Source of the DNA: Brachypterus glaber
Taxonomy: Eukaryota; Arthropoda; Insecta; Coleoptera; Kateretidae
Direction: 5' to 3'
Length of the DNA: 64,000 bases
NCBI GenBank assembly: GCA_958510825.1
Contig: OY294048.1
Location: 26,546,680-26,610,679 of the forward strand
Numbering within the stretch: the first letter of the stretch is position 1; the number at the start of each line of letters is the position of its first letter. Made by a program: the position numbers and the translations under genes. Positions 22,400 to 33,285 of this stretch are shown here, piece after piece. Under the pieces are notes generated by a model that saw only the letters and a program-made list of their open reading frames with translations, was not told the DNA's origin and did no database searches.

Positions 22400-22975
22400 T
22401 CATGTATCAAAAATACACCTAGATTACACCAAAGATGATCTTGTGCGATTCATTGAAAAGAAACTAGACATTGACTCTGAATGTACAGAACTTGAAGTAA
22501 GATAGAAAAGCTACAGGTCTTTTAGGGTGGCTGTACCAGCCAATGAATCGAGTAAGTTTTTTGATTCCAAAGTTTGGCCTAAGCATATAGCCATCAAAAA
22601 GTTTACAGTACGTCACCACAATTTTCAAACAATGAGCCAAGATAACAATATAGCGTAAAAACTCAAGTGCCTTCATCTTCAACTAAGAGCTTTTCTATTA
22701 TTTCTCAAAATGTACAATCTCTTGGTAATAAACTGGATGTACTTCAAAATATTTTGGATGAAAACAAATCTTGTATATGTTTTTGTGTACAAGAAACTTG
22801 AAAATCAGAAGAACAAATAAAACTTTATAATTTTGATAACTTTACGCTTCAATCAAGCTATTGTAGAAAAGAGACCGAACATGGTGGAAGTGCTGTCTAC
22901 GTCTAAGAAATGACGTTTCCAGTAAGTGTAGGAGTAATATTGTGCAACTAGAAAATTGATGGGCAGTTTTGAAAG
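22400..22975 (+). pseudogene. LINE ORF1 C-terminus and start of endonuclease
   Basis: Plus-strand frames read FRVAVPANESSKFFDSKVWP then KHIAIKKFTV, a LINE ORF1 C-terminal pattern. After that come SIISQNVQSLGNKLDVLQNI, CICFCVQETW (endonuclease Glu motif) and ETEHGGSAVYV. Stops occur. The sequence is in opposite orientation to the LINE RT at 15583-18912 across the transposon and contains just the part that LINE lacks, so it may be its inverted 5' end. Sequence after about 22975 changes character. Confidence 0.65.
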
Positions 22976-23640
22976 GTGAAATAAATTTTCTACAAGATCG
23001 TACCATGGTTTGAAAAAAAAAAAATTTTTATTCTTCACATTCACTTCAAAAGTATCGAAAAAAGTCCCTTTTTCCCTTCCTTTGGTTAATCAACCATATC
23101 TTTGCTAATTGTTAAGGAACCGCTAATGCTGTCAGCACATTTTTTACCTCATCATACCCCCAATAGCCATGTAAAATAATAAATCGATCCATTAAACGGT
23201 TTTTCTGGACCGATCGATCAAAACTAAAAAAAAATTAAAGGAGCAAAAATTTTGTTCGCAAACAATGTGTAATCTGTTTAAAATGGAAAAATTGTTTTTT
23301 CACGACTTTTTTGACAATCCTGCACCTCTAACTCGCTAAATTTCAAATAAAAAAAATTAAAAATTTTCAAAAAAAAAAATTATTTTTGAAAATTTTTTTT
23401 TTTAAATAAAAAATGACTATTTTTCAAAATGGTTGACCCATTCTGTATTCCGATTTGCGAAAATTTGATCTTTTAATGGGCAGTTTTGAAAACTGGAATA
23501 AATTTCCTACAAAATCATGTCATGGTTAAAAAAAAAATAATATTTTTCACTAGGGTGGACCTTATATTTTTTTATTATCTAAAATTTTCATTTAGGTGTA
23601 ACTAGAAAGTTCTGAAAATATGAGAAATCATATCATATGA
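22976..23640. repeat. AT-rich stretch with an imperfect internal duplication, no gene
   Basis: About 60 bp beginning ATGGGCAGTTTTGAAA occurs near 22961 and again near 23478 with roughly 85 percent identity. The rest is poly-A/T rich and noncoding on both strands. Confidence 0.5.
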
Positions 23641-23649
23641 GTAATCAAA

Positions 23650-24345
23650 CTTCTCTAAGGCTCCTAATTGGACCCCTAAAAACATGAAATTACCCAAAAA
23701 TCGTAAAAAATCGTTGAAATGGACTGCACTTTTTGCATCAGTGAAAAATTTAAAGGCCTTGAAATCTTAACTTTTTCCTTTTGAGTGTAAAAAATTCTAT
23801 GGCAAATTTCAAAATGATAAAAAGATTCTATCAGGTGCCGAAAGTCCGCCAAAGTTTCCCCTAAAACACTAAATTGACTAATTTCTACCATTAATGTGAG
23901 TAAGGCGTAAAAATCATTTTGAAAGTATGTCAATCTGGGCTAAAACTTAACTTTATTTAATGTATATTAATAATATAAAATAATTTAACAAAAACAAAAG
24001 GAGCTAAGCGCCAAATAAGAGCCCCTAAAAATGCCTCTTATTTGGATCTTAACTCGTTTTTTTTTGTTAAATTATTTTATATTATTAATATGCATTAAAT
24101 AAAGTTTATTTTAAATCCAGATTGATATATTTTTAAAATTCTTTTTAAGAGTTTCTCACATTTATGGTGAAGATTCGTCAAATTTAGTGTTTAGAGGCAA
24201 CTTTAGCGGACTTTCAGCATCTGGAAAAAGTTAAGATTTCAAGGCCTTTAATTTTTTCACTGATACAAAAAGTGCAGTCCATTTTCAACGATTTTTTACG
24301 ATTTTTCGTAATTTCATGTTTTTAGGGGTCAACCATTTTCAAAAA
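23650..24345. repeat. Long foldback repeat
   Basis: The left arm begins near 23665 with GGACCCCTAAAAACATGAAA and reappears inverted, ending near 24337. The arms are about 300 bp each around an AT-rich centre (about 23990-24060) that itself contains GAGCTAAGCGCCAAATAAGA. Such structures are typical of foldback or palindromic MITEs. No protein is encoded. Confidence 0.75.
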
Positions 24346-25073
24346 TAGTCATGACACTTATAAGTGTCATAACACATTTGGGTATCATATAGCAAATTTT
24401 ATAAAACGGAAACAGAGAAGATATTATTTAATTTTTGCGTTTATGATAATCATGCAGGAGAATGGATCAACCTAGATTGCTTTTTCTAAGAAAAATATTT
24501 CGTTGCCAAGTAACAAGCTGCGTTATTTTCGTAAAAAAAAGAAAAACTAAAAAGTAAAAAAGATTCGAAAAAAAATGTTTTTCAACATTTTTTTTTAAGG
24601 ATTTTTAGTCTTTAGGTACGTTAAACGTTCTTAAGAAATAATTATTATCAGTTTCTAAGGCGTTGAAACGTCGGGAAAGTATTGTGGCGACCACAACAGA
24701 TTTTTTCCAAAAGAATTTATATTATGTCCTCATACTTTTGGTTTGGAGTTTTTTTACAATAGAATAAAGTACTGTCATATGGAAAAACAAAAGCATTTGG
24801 GTTTTATAATATCTTCAAAAAGCCCTAGTGTAATGTCAACAATAATAAACCCACATGTGTGCTTAATACTAAGTAGAACGCAGATAAAATAGCTTTACTG
24901 TTCGCATTTTATAAAGTTTACCGTATGACACATACTTGGGTGTCGTAATGAGCTTCATTATGACACCTATTGTTTTTTCTATTCTACGTTTCATAAAAAA
25001 TAGACTATCCAAAAAAATTTAAAAAAAAAATGGTTGGTAGGGTTTTTAAACTTAAGGAGAAAAAATAGTATAA
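24346..25073. other. No gene seen
   Basis: AT-rich, with no credible frame, RNA gene or clear repeat boundary. Its last 20 bp merge into the left target duplication of the nested LINE (25074-25093). Confidence 0.5.
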
Positions 25074-25199
25074 AAACTCTTTTCATAATAGGTCTACTAC
25101 TAGTCCATGGTAATAACACCGCACCAGGATATGCCGTATCTCAAGAAAAATCCTTAAACATCTCCCCGCCATAGTACATGAAAAAATAAGAGATATCTA

Positions 25200-25441
25200 A
25201 AAGAACAGTACTACCAAGCAGAATGGAAGAAAGGTATAATTATTGCAGTTCCCAAACCCAATTGTGATAGTAGCAAAGTAAACAGCTATCAACCAATAAC
25301 CCTTCTGTCAGTACTAGGAAAGAATTTTGAAAAAGTAATAAAATCCAGATTATTAAGCTCAATCGAAAATAAAATCTCTCCCCACCAATTTGGATTTAGA
25401 CCCAAACACTCCACCATTCACCCTCTCATCATACTAGTTAG
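25200..25441 (+). pseudogene. Jockey-like RT, N-terminal part
   Basis: Reads YYQAEWKKGIIIAVPKPNCD, SYQPITLLSVLGKNFEKVIK and PHQFGFRPKHSTIHPLIILV. These are RT blocks 1-2a of a Jockey-type LINE. It joins 30117 directly: ILVS then NVQQNSIHGHHSAAFIYD. Confidence 0.8.
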
Positions 25442-25469
25442 TGAGAAGCATTCTCGAGTAAAATACTGT

Positions 25470-25903
25470 GGCTTGGTCCCCCTTTTATAAAAAATACATT
25501 GATAAGAGTTGAAAAAATTCAGCACATTTTTCTCAAGAGACTGAATTACAGATTTTATCCCGGTTTAATTGGTAAAAATTACAGCCAGGAAATTTCCTTT
25601 CACAATTGTTTAAGTCTTGAGGAAAGACGTATTTTGTTTGACTGTGTTGTTTTACATAAAATATCACATGGTAACTACGATTCTAACTTATTAGATTTTA
25701 TTACCTTAAAAGTGCCATTTCATGTTAATAGATTTACTGATACATTTGTCACATACACATCCAATAGTAATTTAAACCAAAACTCGGCATTTTGTAGGAT
25801 TACTACTTATTTTAATAAAAATCTGATCTCTGTTGACATATTTAACTGTTCTTTAAATACTTTTAAACGCAAAATAATAAAGTTTTTGAAGACGAATAGA
25901 TAG
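25470..25903 (+). pseudogene. LINE ORF2 C-terminal region
   Basis: Reads ILWLGPPFIKNTLIRVEKIQ then HIFLKRLNYRFYP, RRILFDCVVLHKISHG, and NTFKRKIIKFLKTNR before TAG. These are the typical post-RT blocks of Jockey/CR1-like LINEs, comparable to 15883-16113. The frame from 25499 is intact for 134 codons; the RT itself is absent. Confidence 0.75.
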
Positions 25904-25950
25904 ATAATTTTGCTTGTGTTTCATATCTTTATTCTACATGATCTATATGT

Positions 25951-25990
25951 ATGTGTATGTGTGTGTGTGTGTATATGTATATATGTATAA

Positions 25991-26052
<62 letters not shown>
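25951..26052. repeat. (GT)n and (TA)n microsatellites
   Basis: A short GT run (about 25951-25972) is followed by roughly 27 TA units (about 25996-26050). Copy 2 of the transposon, which targets TA, inserted just beyond. Confidence 0.95.
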
Positions 26053-26055
<3 letters not shown>

Positions 26056-26505
26056 TATATATAATGTATATACACGGTGTCCCACGGTAGACAAATCAGT
26101 CAAACTGTGGCGTTATTAACAAAGATATGGACCTAATTATTTTCAATTGACCCAAAACAAAAGTTTTCTACTCTTTTTTGGTTTTGAGCTAGAGCTCCAC
26201 ACATGCACTTTTAAAAGCATAACAATATTTCAAATGCTAAAATTAAAAAAAGTAACAATTTTTCTTTATCATATGATAGTTTTTTTCACTAAAAACAATA
26301 ATTTTCGATTTAAATTCTTAATTTTATAAAACCTTAAAAAAGGGCAATTGCATAATGGAATGACCCCGCTATGGCAAAAGAGTAGGATGCCTTGAAATTA
26401 ATTTTTTTAAATAAGTCGTATATGATGACAATAAATGTCAAATTTGATTTTACATTATAATCAAAAAATTAACAAAGCAAGATTTTTATAAAACCAAGTT
26501 TTGAA

Positions 26506-27808
26506 TGCCAAAATGATAACTTTAATAATAAAATAATAATAATAATGTTTATTTATTTAGAAATACTAATATTTTACAATTTTAAATTACAAAAGAGACT
26601 ATAACCTATATATAAATTTAATTAATAAAGTAAATAAATAATTAATAAAAAATATCAATCACAAATAAAATAAATAATTAATAAAAATAGCAATCACAAA
26701 TAAAATAAAAACCTAATAATAAATACCTAATAAATACCTAATCACCTACTATTAAGAAGTACAGAAAGAAATTATTTTAACTTATGGAGAATGTGCTCGA
26801 AATTAAAGAAAAACAACGAGAAGAATAGTAGAAAAGTTCCCCGATGATAGTATTAGTTACTTTAGCGTACGAAGAATTGTTAATTTATTTTTGGATACTG
26901 GAGGAGTGAGGGACATAAAAAAAGTTTGCGAAAGTCCAGTAACCAAAGATCCTGAAACTATAACTATAATTCAAGAAGCAGTTATCAATGATCCCCACAC
27001 GTCTACAAGGATAATCGCAAGGGAACATAATTTATCACGCACATCAGTTAGTAGGGTTATTAAAAATTCTAAATTACATCCGTATAAATTATGTCTTAAT
27101 CAAGAGTTACATGGGAGGGATTTTGAAAATAGGGTTCGATTTTGTGATGAACTTTTGGAATTAACAGGGGATGACGAGGAATTTTCTACCAAAATTTTGT
27201 TTAGTGACGAATCTACATTTAAAAGCAATGGAGTTGTCAACAGGCATAACATGCATTATTGGTCTGTTGAAAATCCGCATTGGGTTAGGCACGTTGACAA
27301 CCAGCGGATTTGGTCTTTAAATGTTTGGGGAGGGGTACTGGGGGATTCGGTTATTGGACCTTACTTTTTTAATGGGAATCTAAATGGGAATATGTACCTA
27401 AATTTTTTGCGTGATGAATTACCGGAACTTTTAGAAGACGTACCACTAAATTTGCGAAATGACATAATTTTTATGCAGGATGGGGCTCCTGCTCATTTTT
27501 TTCATGAGGTGAGGACTTTTTTGGATGAGACTTATAATACATGGATAGGTCGTGGTGGTCAAATTGCCTGGCCAGCAAGATCACCCGATTTAACCCCGTG
27601 TGATTTTTTTTGTGGGGATTTGTAAAGGACAGGGTTTACCGACAAGCTCCCACCACTCCTGAAAATGCGTCAAAGAATCGTTGAAGCATTTAACGAAATA
27701 ACACCGGTAATGCTTCAACGAGTTAGACATAATTTTGAAAGTAGGCTTTTTATGTGTATTCAGGAGGATGGGAGAACTTTTGAACATTTACGAAACGACT
27801 ATGACTAA
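26506..27808 (+). pseudogene. Tc1/mariner-like transposase, copy 2, disrupted
   Basis: The start region (ATGCCAAAATGATAAC near 26506) is split after about six codons by an inserted LINE end. After it the frame has a TAA where copy 1 has TTA (near 26805), then stays open 26891-27625 through DES, QDGAPAH and SPDLTPCDFF. One T is missing from a T-run near 27610 and two bases are missing near 27665, which together restore the frame for the last part to TAA 27806-27808. Its lesions differ from copy 1, so the common ancestor was probably intact. Confidence 0.85.
26525..26757 (-). mobile_element. LINE 3' end inserted in copy 2
   Basis: Absent from copy 1. On the minus strand it ends AAATAAACATTATTATTATT, the same type of tail as the antisense LINE at 15583. 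It is a heavily 5'-truncated insertion of the same LINE group. Confidence 0.7.
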
Positions 27809-28540
27809 CTACTTTACAAAAAGACAGATAGATACACAGACAGACTCAGACATCTAAACAAAATTAAATTGCTTTATCGTGTAAAAAATGGGGGCTTCTT
27901 ATGTAGACGATGTGGGGAAGAGGATCAATGCAGATACATATTAACTTGCTGCTTGATTTGAATCCATTTGAATCGTGGAAGACTCGCAAAGAATTAGAAT
28001 TATTTGCTAATAATAGATTTTGTGAAATGGCATTTATATTCCCATGATTCTCTGAAGTTAGATGCGTAATTTTGACCTTTTTTCATCAGAACTGGAGTGA
28101 TTTGGGAAAACCTAAGGACTAACATGGATTTATTTGAAATATTGTACAAAACAATTCTAATAACACTAAAAATATTCTAGAAAGGCGTAATATTTTGTAG
28201 ATGTATGGAATTTGACTCAATGATGAGTTAATTAATTCAAATATCATAAATACGTCTTGCGTTTCGCATATTAATAAATATTATTAATAATAACAATCAA
28301 TTTGAAATTTTAACTTATGAGAATTATTCTTAGTATCATTTAACTTTTAATTCCAACCAAAATGTACGTAATTAATTACATAACAATAAATTAATTGACT
28401 AAATTGCCCATAATATGACAGTTTTTTTCCTTTGTTCTTCTGTATTTGGTGTAATTTTGGTCTGGTTTGGTTCAAAAAAACAAAACAAACGACTAAGAAC
28501 CAAAGCACGAAGTAGGACTAGATGAGGTGAACCTAATATG

Positions 28541-29162
28541 CAGGGCCGGACAGAGCCAGCCCGGGCCCCGGTGCAACTTTTTACTCGGGCCCCCATTTTT
28601 TCAAAACATAATTGTCCCATGCAGGCCTGCAGCTAAGGCACTGAGGGCCGAAGCGGCGCCCCCATTCATTTAACTAAGCGCCGCAGTCGAAAATTTTTCC
28701 AAATTATGTTAATTTCTGATTGTTTTATTTTCATAGTTCAGCAAGCTTAAGTATGTAAAAAATAATAGTCTTAGCGTCTTAGGCAATTTTGATAGCTCTG
28801 GCGCTGAGGCAATTTTTTTACAAATTTTAAGCTTTTGCAAGCTTGAACTAAAAAAATACGTAGGTAAATTAGCCCTAGCGCCGCGGGCGATTTTTTTTAC
28901 AAATTTTAAAACACCAGTAACAGTGCACTATTATTTTTTACAAAAATCCAAAAAGGCTTAAGCGCTGTCGCGGCGAAATTTTTTCTATTGCCCATTTGGA
29001 ACGAGATCTACTTATTTGCTCATTTTGACGCCTTATCGATCTGGGGGAGTATAAATAAATAAAATTAATTAATTATTAATTAAAAACTTCTGTTGCCGGG
29101 CCCCCTTCGAGCCCGGGCCCCGGGTAATCTGTACCCCCTGCACCCCCCTGAATCCGGCCCTG
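28541..29162. mobile_element. hAT-type MITE with 8-bp target duplication
   Basis: 622 bp between CAGGGCCGGACAG and AATCCGGCCCTG, flanked by CTAATATG on both sides (28533-28540 and 29163-29170). An 8-bp duplication and CAGGG ends are typical of the hAT superfamily. There is no coding capacity. It contains spaced GCGCCGC-type motifs. Confidence 0.9.
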
Positions 29163-30116
29163 CTAATATGAACCAGCTGCAACTTCATGCAACTGCAAGG
29201 GAAGGGGGTTCTTTACAAGCTAATTAATTATGTTTTTTAAAATCTCATAATTATAAAACATGTTTTATCATAAGTTGTCCAATAGGTTTTATAATAACTT
29301 GCTTTACCAATACTTTCATTATGATATAGACTTGACTTTGTAAAAAAAACTGCTAAGATTAATCTAAGATTAATCCAATCATACCAATTAAAAAATTTGA
29401 TTGAGCGCAAAAAATAAAAATTTATTAGTAATTAAGTAATACACTCTGTAGTATAAAATACCCTAGTCCACAAGGTCCTTACTAAGTCTAAGTAAAAATC
29501 TAATTTATAACATTAGATTTGACATTTATTTTTATCGTGAACGTCATATTTGCAAACATTTATTTTCATAGCATCCTCTCTTTTACATTAGCGGGGTCAT
29601 TCCATAATGCACTTACCATTTTTTACCGTTTTCTAAAATTAAAAATTTAAATAGAAAACTATTGTTTTTAGTAAAAAAAAACTATCATATGATAAAGAAA
29701 TGATATTATTTTTTTAAATTTTGGCGTTAAAAAATGTTATTATGTTAAAAAAAAATTCTGTTTGTTGCTCTAGCCTAAAAACAGAAAAAAGTACAACACT
29801 TTTTTCTGGCGTAAATTGAAGGTAACTAGGTCTATATTGACTGGTAAAAAATATATTTTAATAGCTTTGATAATAACGCCACAATTTGACTGATTTGTCT
29901 ACCGTGGGACACCGTGTATTATGTGTATATATTTTCTTTTTCTGTAACAAATTCATTTCCCCTTAACATTAGGCTTATTACTTATTAATATTTCTGTTTT
30001 TTTTTTACATGTATGCATATTTTAAGGCTACTCTACTTGTTTGTCTCTGTAAACCAGTGACCCGCTATTTTGGGACTTGTTCCTGTTGGGAGTTCAATTG
30101 TATAAATAAATAAACA

Positions 30117-30720
30117 ACGTGCAGCAGAACTCCATACATGGACACCATTCAGCAGCCTTCATATATGACATTCAAAAAGCGTTTGACAGTGTTTGGCATA
30201 GAGGCCTTCTATATAAATTATACCTACTGGACTGTCCTGAATATCTGATAAGAATTATTAAAGAATCTCGAGATCTGGAAGACAAAGTTCTACAAGTCAG
30301 AGTAGGAATAAACTTCTCAGAATTATTTACAATGGAACAAGGTCTGGCACAGGGATCACCACTTTTTCCAGATTTATATAATTTCTACTCCTACAATATC
30401 TCCCCTTTAATTGAATTTAACCCTGAAGAATATATCCTGCAATTCGCCAATGACACTGGTTTAGTAAGCCACGCCAAAACCAGACAAAGGGCGATAAATC
30501 AACTCCAAAACTTAATTGATCAAACAGTTAAATGGTTTTCCCTATGGCGAATCACTCCAAATCCCACTAAATCACAATTCATCATATTTAATCATAAAAT
30601 CTCAGAATCCTCCCCCCATGTAACTATTCTTAGCCAGCACCCACCCTCCCCAAATGTAAAATACCTATGAGTCATAATCGACAGGAAACTTAATTTTAAT
30701 CCCTAACTTATAAAAATGAA
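30117..30720 (+). pseudogene. Jockey-like RT, catalytic part
   Basis: AAFIYDIQKAFDSVWHRGLL (first Asp), LAQGSPLFPDLYNFY and LQFANDTGLVSH follow in order. The YxDD position reads FAND, so one catalytic Asp is changed to Asn. SLWRITPNPTKSQFIIFNHK continues the domain to a stop near 30670. It is a direct continuation of 25200-25441. Confidence 0.8.
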
Positions 30721-31551
30721 GGAGTAAGCCTGGAAAACTATACAAAATGACATGCTGGCCTATCATAAAGTATGGTTCTATTCTCCTAAATGTTTTTAGA
30801 GGACGAGCACTAAAGGATATTGAAGTGGCTGACACAAGTTGCCTGTGTAAACTAACCAAAATCAGACATCCCAACAACCCCCTCCACAATCCCTCTAATA
30901 CTTTCCTCCTTCAAAAAAACAACATCACCACAATAACCGTCCGCATCCAAGACCTTACAACTCGTTTTTCAACATATCAGTCCAATATATCCCTTATTCA
31001 ACCCTTTATTTATCCTAACCTTCTCCCTAGAAAATCATATTCCCAGAAAAAACCATATGGAAAATCACACAACAGTCTGGAGAAGAGTAAAACACAGATG
31101 CCTCAACTTTTCAGTATTTCCTTAGGTTATTTTTTTTATACTATATCTCAATTTAGTATTATATTTAGGGCCACTTGCACCAAATTTTGGTACGGGATTA
31201 ACTCAGCTAGACCGAGTTTAAGTTAAAAATGCTGCGTTCTGATTGGCCATCCGTCAATTTAATCCAAGTTTAAAGTTAAACCATCATTGGTGCAATCCTT
31301 AGATCTACTTTTTTTATTCATATATTATTATTTATTTATACATGACCTCAAATGCAGTTATTCTTATATAAAAAAAGAAGATAACAAAAGATATTTTTTA
31401 ACTATTATATATAAATACTTAAATTAATTAAATATTTTGAAGGTACATTTTTAGTTTTTTTTTAAATCTAATTTGTAAAAATTTATATATTGTATTTATA
31501 GGCAGAAAGACCTCAATAGCCTTTTGGGTAACCAATAAATATTGTTAAATT
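30721..31551 (+). mobile_element. 3' part of the Jockey-like LINE
   Basis: C-terminal remnants (KYGSILLNVFRGRALKDIE, TKIRHPNNPLHNPSNTFLL) lead into a 3' UTR that ends at the right-hand 20-bp duplication. A MITE sits in the UTR at 31168-31298. Confidence 0.7.
31168..31298. mobile_element. GGGCCACTTGCACC MITE, copy H1
   Basis: Begins GGGCCACTTGCACCAAATTT and ends in a slightly decayed inverse, flanked by TTA on both sides. First of six copies in the window. Confidence 0.85.
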
Positions 31552-31571
31552 AAACTCTTTTCATAATAGGT

Positions 31572-32740
31572 TTTAAGGCACTTGTCATTTATTTCTTTAA
31601 TATACATACAATGTAAAATTACTAGGAGAGGAATATTTTGAAAAATCCTCGAAAAAATCATTTAAGCAAAACAAAAAATCGTATTATAAGACCTTGGCTT
31701 TTTTCGGTTTTTGCAGGAATTTGAGGTTTTCTCAAAAAGCGCAGACGGATTTTGAACTTTTTGGTGTCCAATTAATCGTACAGATGCGGGGAACATTATT
31801 CAAGATAAAAATTTTCGCATTTAAGGTGCATTCAAACCCATCGTGAAGCTTTTGCATGATTAAAATGGTACATTGAATGTCTTAAGACCTTCTAAGAACG
31901 TTTTACATAAAACATCTCATATTCTTAGAATCATACAACATTCCCAATATTTATTTTAAGAATATTCTTAGAACTGTGTTGTGCTATGCGGATTTAAAAA
32001 TATTTACCCCCTCACCACTGCGGGGGTAGAGAAAATTTAAATTATCAGATTCGAATTTAGCAACCTCAAAAATCCCTATACAGCAATTTTCAAATTTTTG
32101 TAAAAAAATATTTTTTTTCCCCATTTGCCCCCTTACCCCACTCCAATGTTCACCAAAAACAATCCCGAGTGAGAACTTTTGGTAACATACCTGTATGCTA
32201 AATTTTAAGTCTCATGAATTTTTTATCAAACTCTGAGTGAAGAAGCTGCCTTTGATGCAAATTTATATATTTTTTGATTCTCTACCATGTTATTGTAAAT
32301 TTACAAAAACAAAAACACAAAAATTACTTAAAAAATGAAAAAAATGATAATGATCTAGGTGTGTGTGCAAGTATACTTATCACCATTGTTTTAAGGGTTA
32401 AATGGACCCAATCATTTTCTATAATGGAATACCCATTTCAAATACACATATTGAATCCATTTGAATCTGATAGTTTATTGGTCAATCGTTTTCTACTGGT
32501 TGGTTTTTTAACAGGTAGGCATGGCCTCTAAATATTTTTTTAACAAACTGAACAAAATTGAGGGTTGGTTTTTAACCTAAATGGGGGGTGGAACCCTAAA
32601 AAAATCCATTTTTTAATTTTGACTGGGCACCCTAATGTACATCAGTGGTCTTGGGAATAAATTTAATTTGTGACATGTATACAGCGGTGGTATCAATAGA
32701 ATTAAAAACAAAAGAGGAAAGCTTTTTTTTTTCATTTTAA
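31572..32740. other. No gene seen; start of SUFU intron 1
   Basis: AT-rich noncoding DNA downstream (minus strand) of the SUFU exon. It includes AAGAATATTCTTAGAA-like palindromes near 31960 that recur at 44660-45430. No SUFU exon was found. Confidence 0.5.
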
Positions 32741-32745
32741 CTTAC

Positions 32746-32894
32746 CAATATTTTAGTAAAGCTGTAACTTGTAAAGGGTTAACCTGATTGGGATATATTT
32801 TCCTACATAATGAATATAATGATTCTAAACCAGCAGGTGTAGGTGGAAGAATATTCATAGGTGGTCCATGGGGCAGTGCTCCAGCCCCATCCAT
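32746..32894 (-). CDS. SUFU: Suppressor of fused homologue, first coding exon
   Basis: From ATG 32894 (an in-frame TAA sits two codons upstream) the exon encodes 49 codons plus two bases and ends at TATTG followed by the donor GTAAGTT. The peptide runs MDGAGALPHGPPMNILPP, then GLESLYSLCRKIYPNQVNP and LQVTALLKYW. The last two blocks match the conserved N-terminus of Suppressor of fused, which in animals binds Ci/Gli transcription factors in cytoplasm and nucleus and restrains Hedgehog signalling. The variable Pro-rich leader before them is also usual. Downstream exons are not in the window, so the first intron exceeds 32 kb unless an exon was missed. Transcription runs leftward, divergent from FRG1. 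Confidence 0.87.
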
Positions 32895-33180
32895 TGTTTA
32901 AAAAGATAACACAATATATTTTAGTTTAACTAAAATATATCACCATAAATATGTTGAATAACTAAAAAAATTCACAATTATTATGATGAATGATAATGAG
33001 GAACAAACATGTTGAATACCTATAATATTTTCATGCTAGAACTTGAAATTAAACGTTTTATAATTTAATAAGGAATAAACTAGTTTAATTTAAAACTTCT
33101 TCTTCTTCCGTTTTTATTGGCCTTGGTGAACAAAGTAAATAAAAAGCGCCTAAATGCAGCTCTCGATGCAGAATTTTGAT
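32895..33180 (-). promoter_or_regulatory. Presumed 5' UTR/promoter region of SUFU
   Basis: AT-rich DNA immediately upstream of the SUFU start, without recognisable transposon sequence until about 33180. No TATA box or initiator can be asserted; the call rests on position. Confidence 0.3.
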
Positions 33181-33184
33181 TTGG

Positions 33185-33285
33185 TTTTTTGTTGTTTGGC
33201 CTTTTAATGAGGGGCCTTGGTTTACGTTAACGTTGGTTTGGCGTCTGTTTGGTGTTTTTTTTTTTGTAAAAAAATGTTTTTTATT
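33185..33285 (-). repeat. Inverted single unit of the 73-bp repeat
   Basis: GGTTTACGTTAACGTTGGTT and GTTTGGTGTTTTTTTT are the reverse complement of the unit repeated three times at 35190-35405. The two sets may be the outer ends of one composite element around repeat R copy A. Confidence 0.55.

Larger units (their letters stand above)
26071..29918 (+). mobile_element. Tc1/mariner-like transposon, copy 2
   Basis: Same termini and internal layout as copy 1, at high identity over most of its length. It is 3848 bp because it retains the full hAT-type MITE and has gained a LINE 3' piece at about 26525-26757. TA precedes the left end; TT follows the right end, perhaps a mutated duplication. The flanks differ from copy 1, so this is transposition and not a segmental duplication. 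Confidence 0.9.
25442..30116 (+). mobile_element. Second LINE fragment, inserted in the Jockey-like LINE
   Basis: LINE coding sequence (25442-25903) is followed by a 3' UTR that is split by transposon copy 2 and resumes at 29919, ending in TATAAATAAATAAAC at 30103-30116. It is a 5'-truncated insertion. No target duplication is evident at the junctions. Confidence 0.75.
25094..31551 (+). mobile_element. Jockey-like LINE hosting nested insertions
   Basis: Identical 20-bp direct repeats starting AAACTCTTTTCATAATAGG flank the block (25074-25093 and 31552-31571), marking one LINE insertion event. The LINE's own sequence is 25094-25441 plus about 30117-31551, roughly 1.8 kb, 5' truncated. Its RT frame breaks at 25441 and resumes at 30117 without loss. 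The intervening 4.7 kb arrived later. Its 3' UTR also contains a MITE (31168-31298). Confidence 0.9.

Noticed and set aside
25921..26103. Frame made of alternating Ile-Tyr and Thr-His
   Set aside because: Translation of TA and GT microsatellites.
21160..32740. SUFU exon 2 on the minus strand
   Set aside because: I looked for the conserved block following KYW (Gly-Pro-Asp-Pro-Leu-Asp-Tyr, then His-Trp-His-Tyr) and did not see it; only repeats are present. A search by eye could miss a diverged exon.
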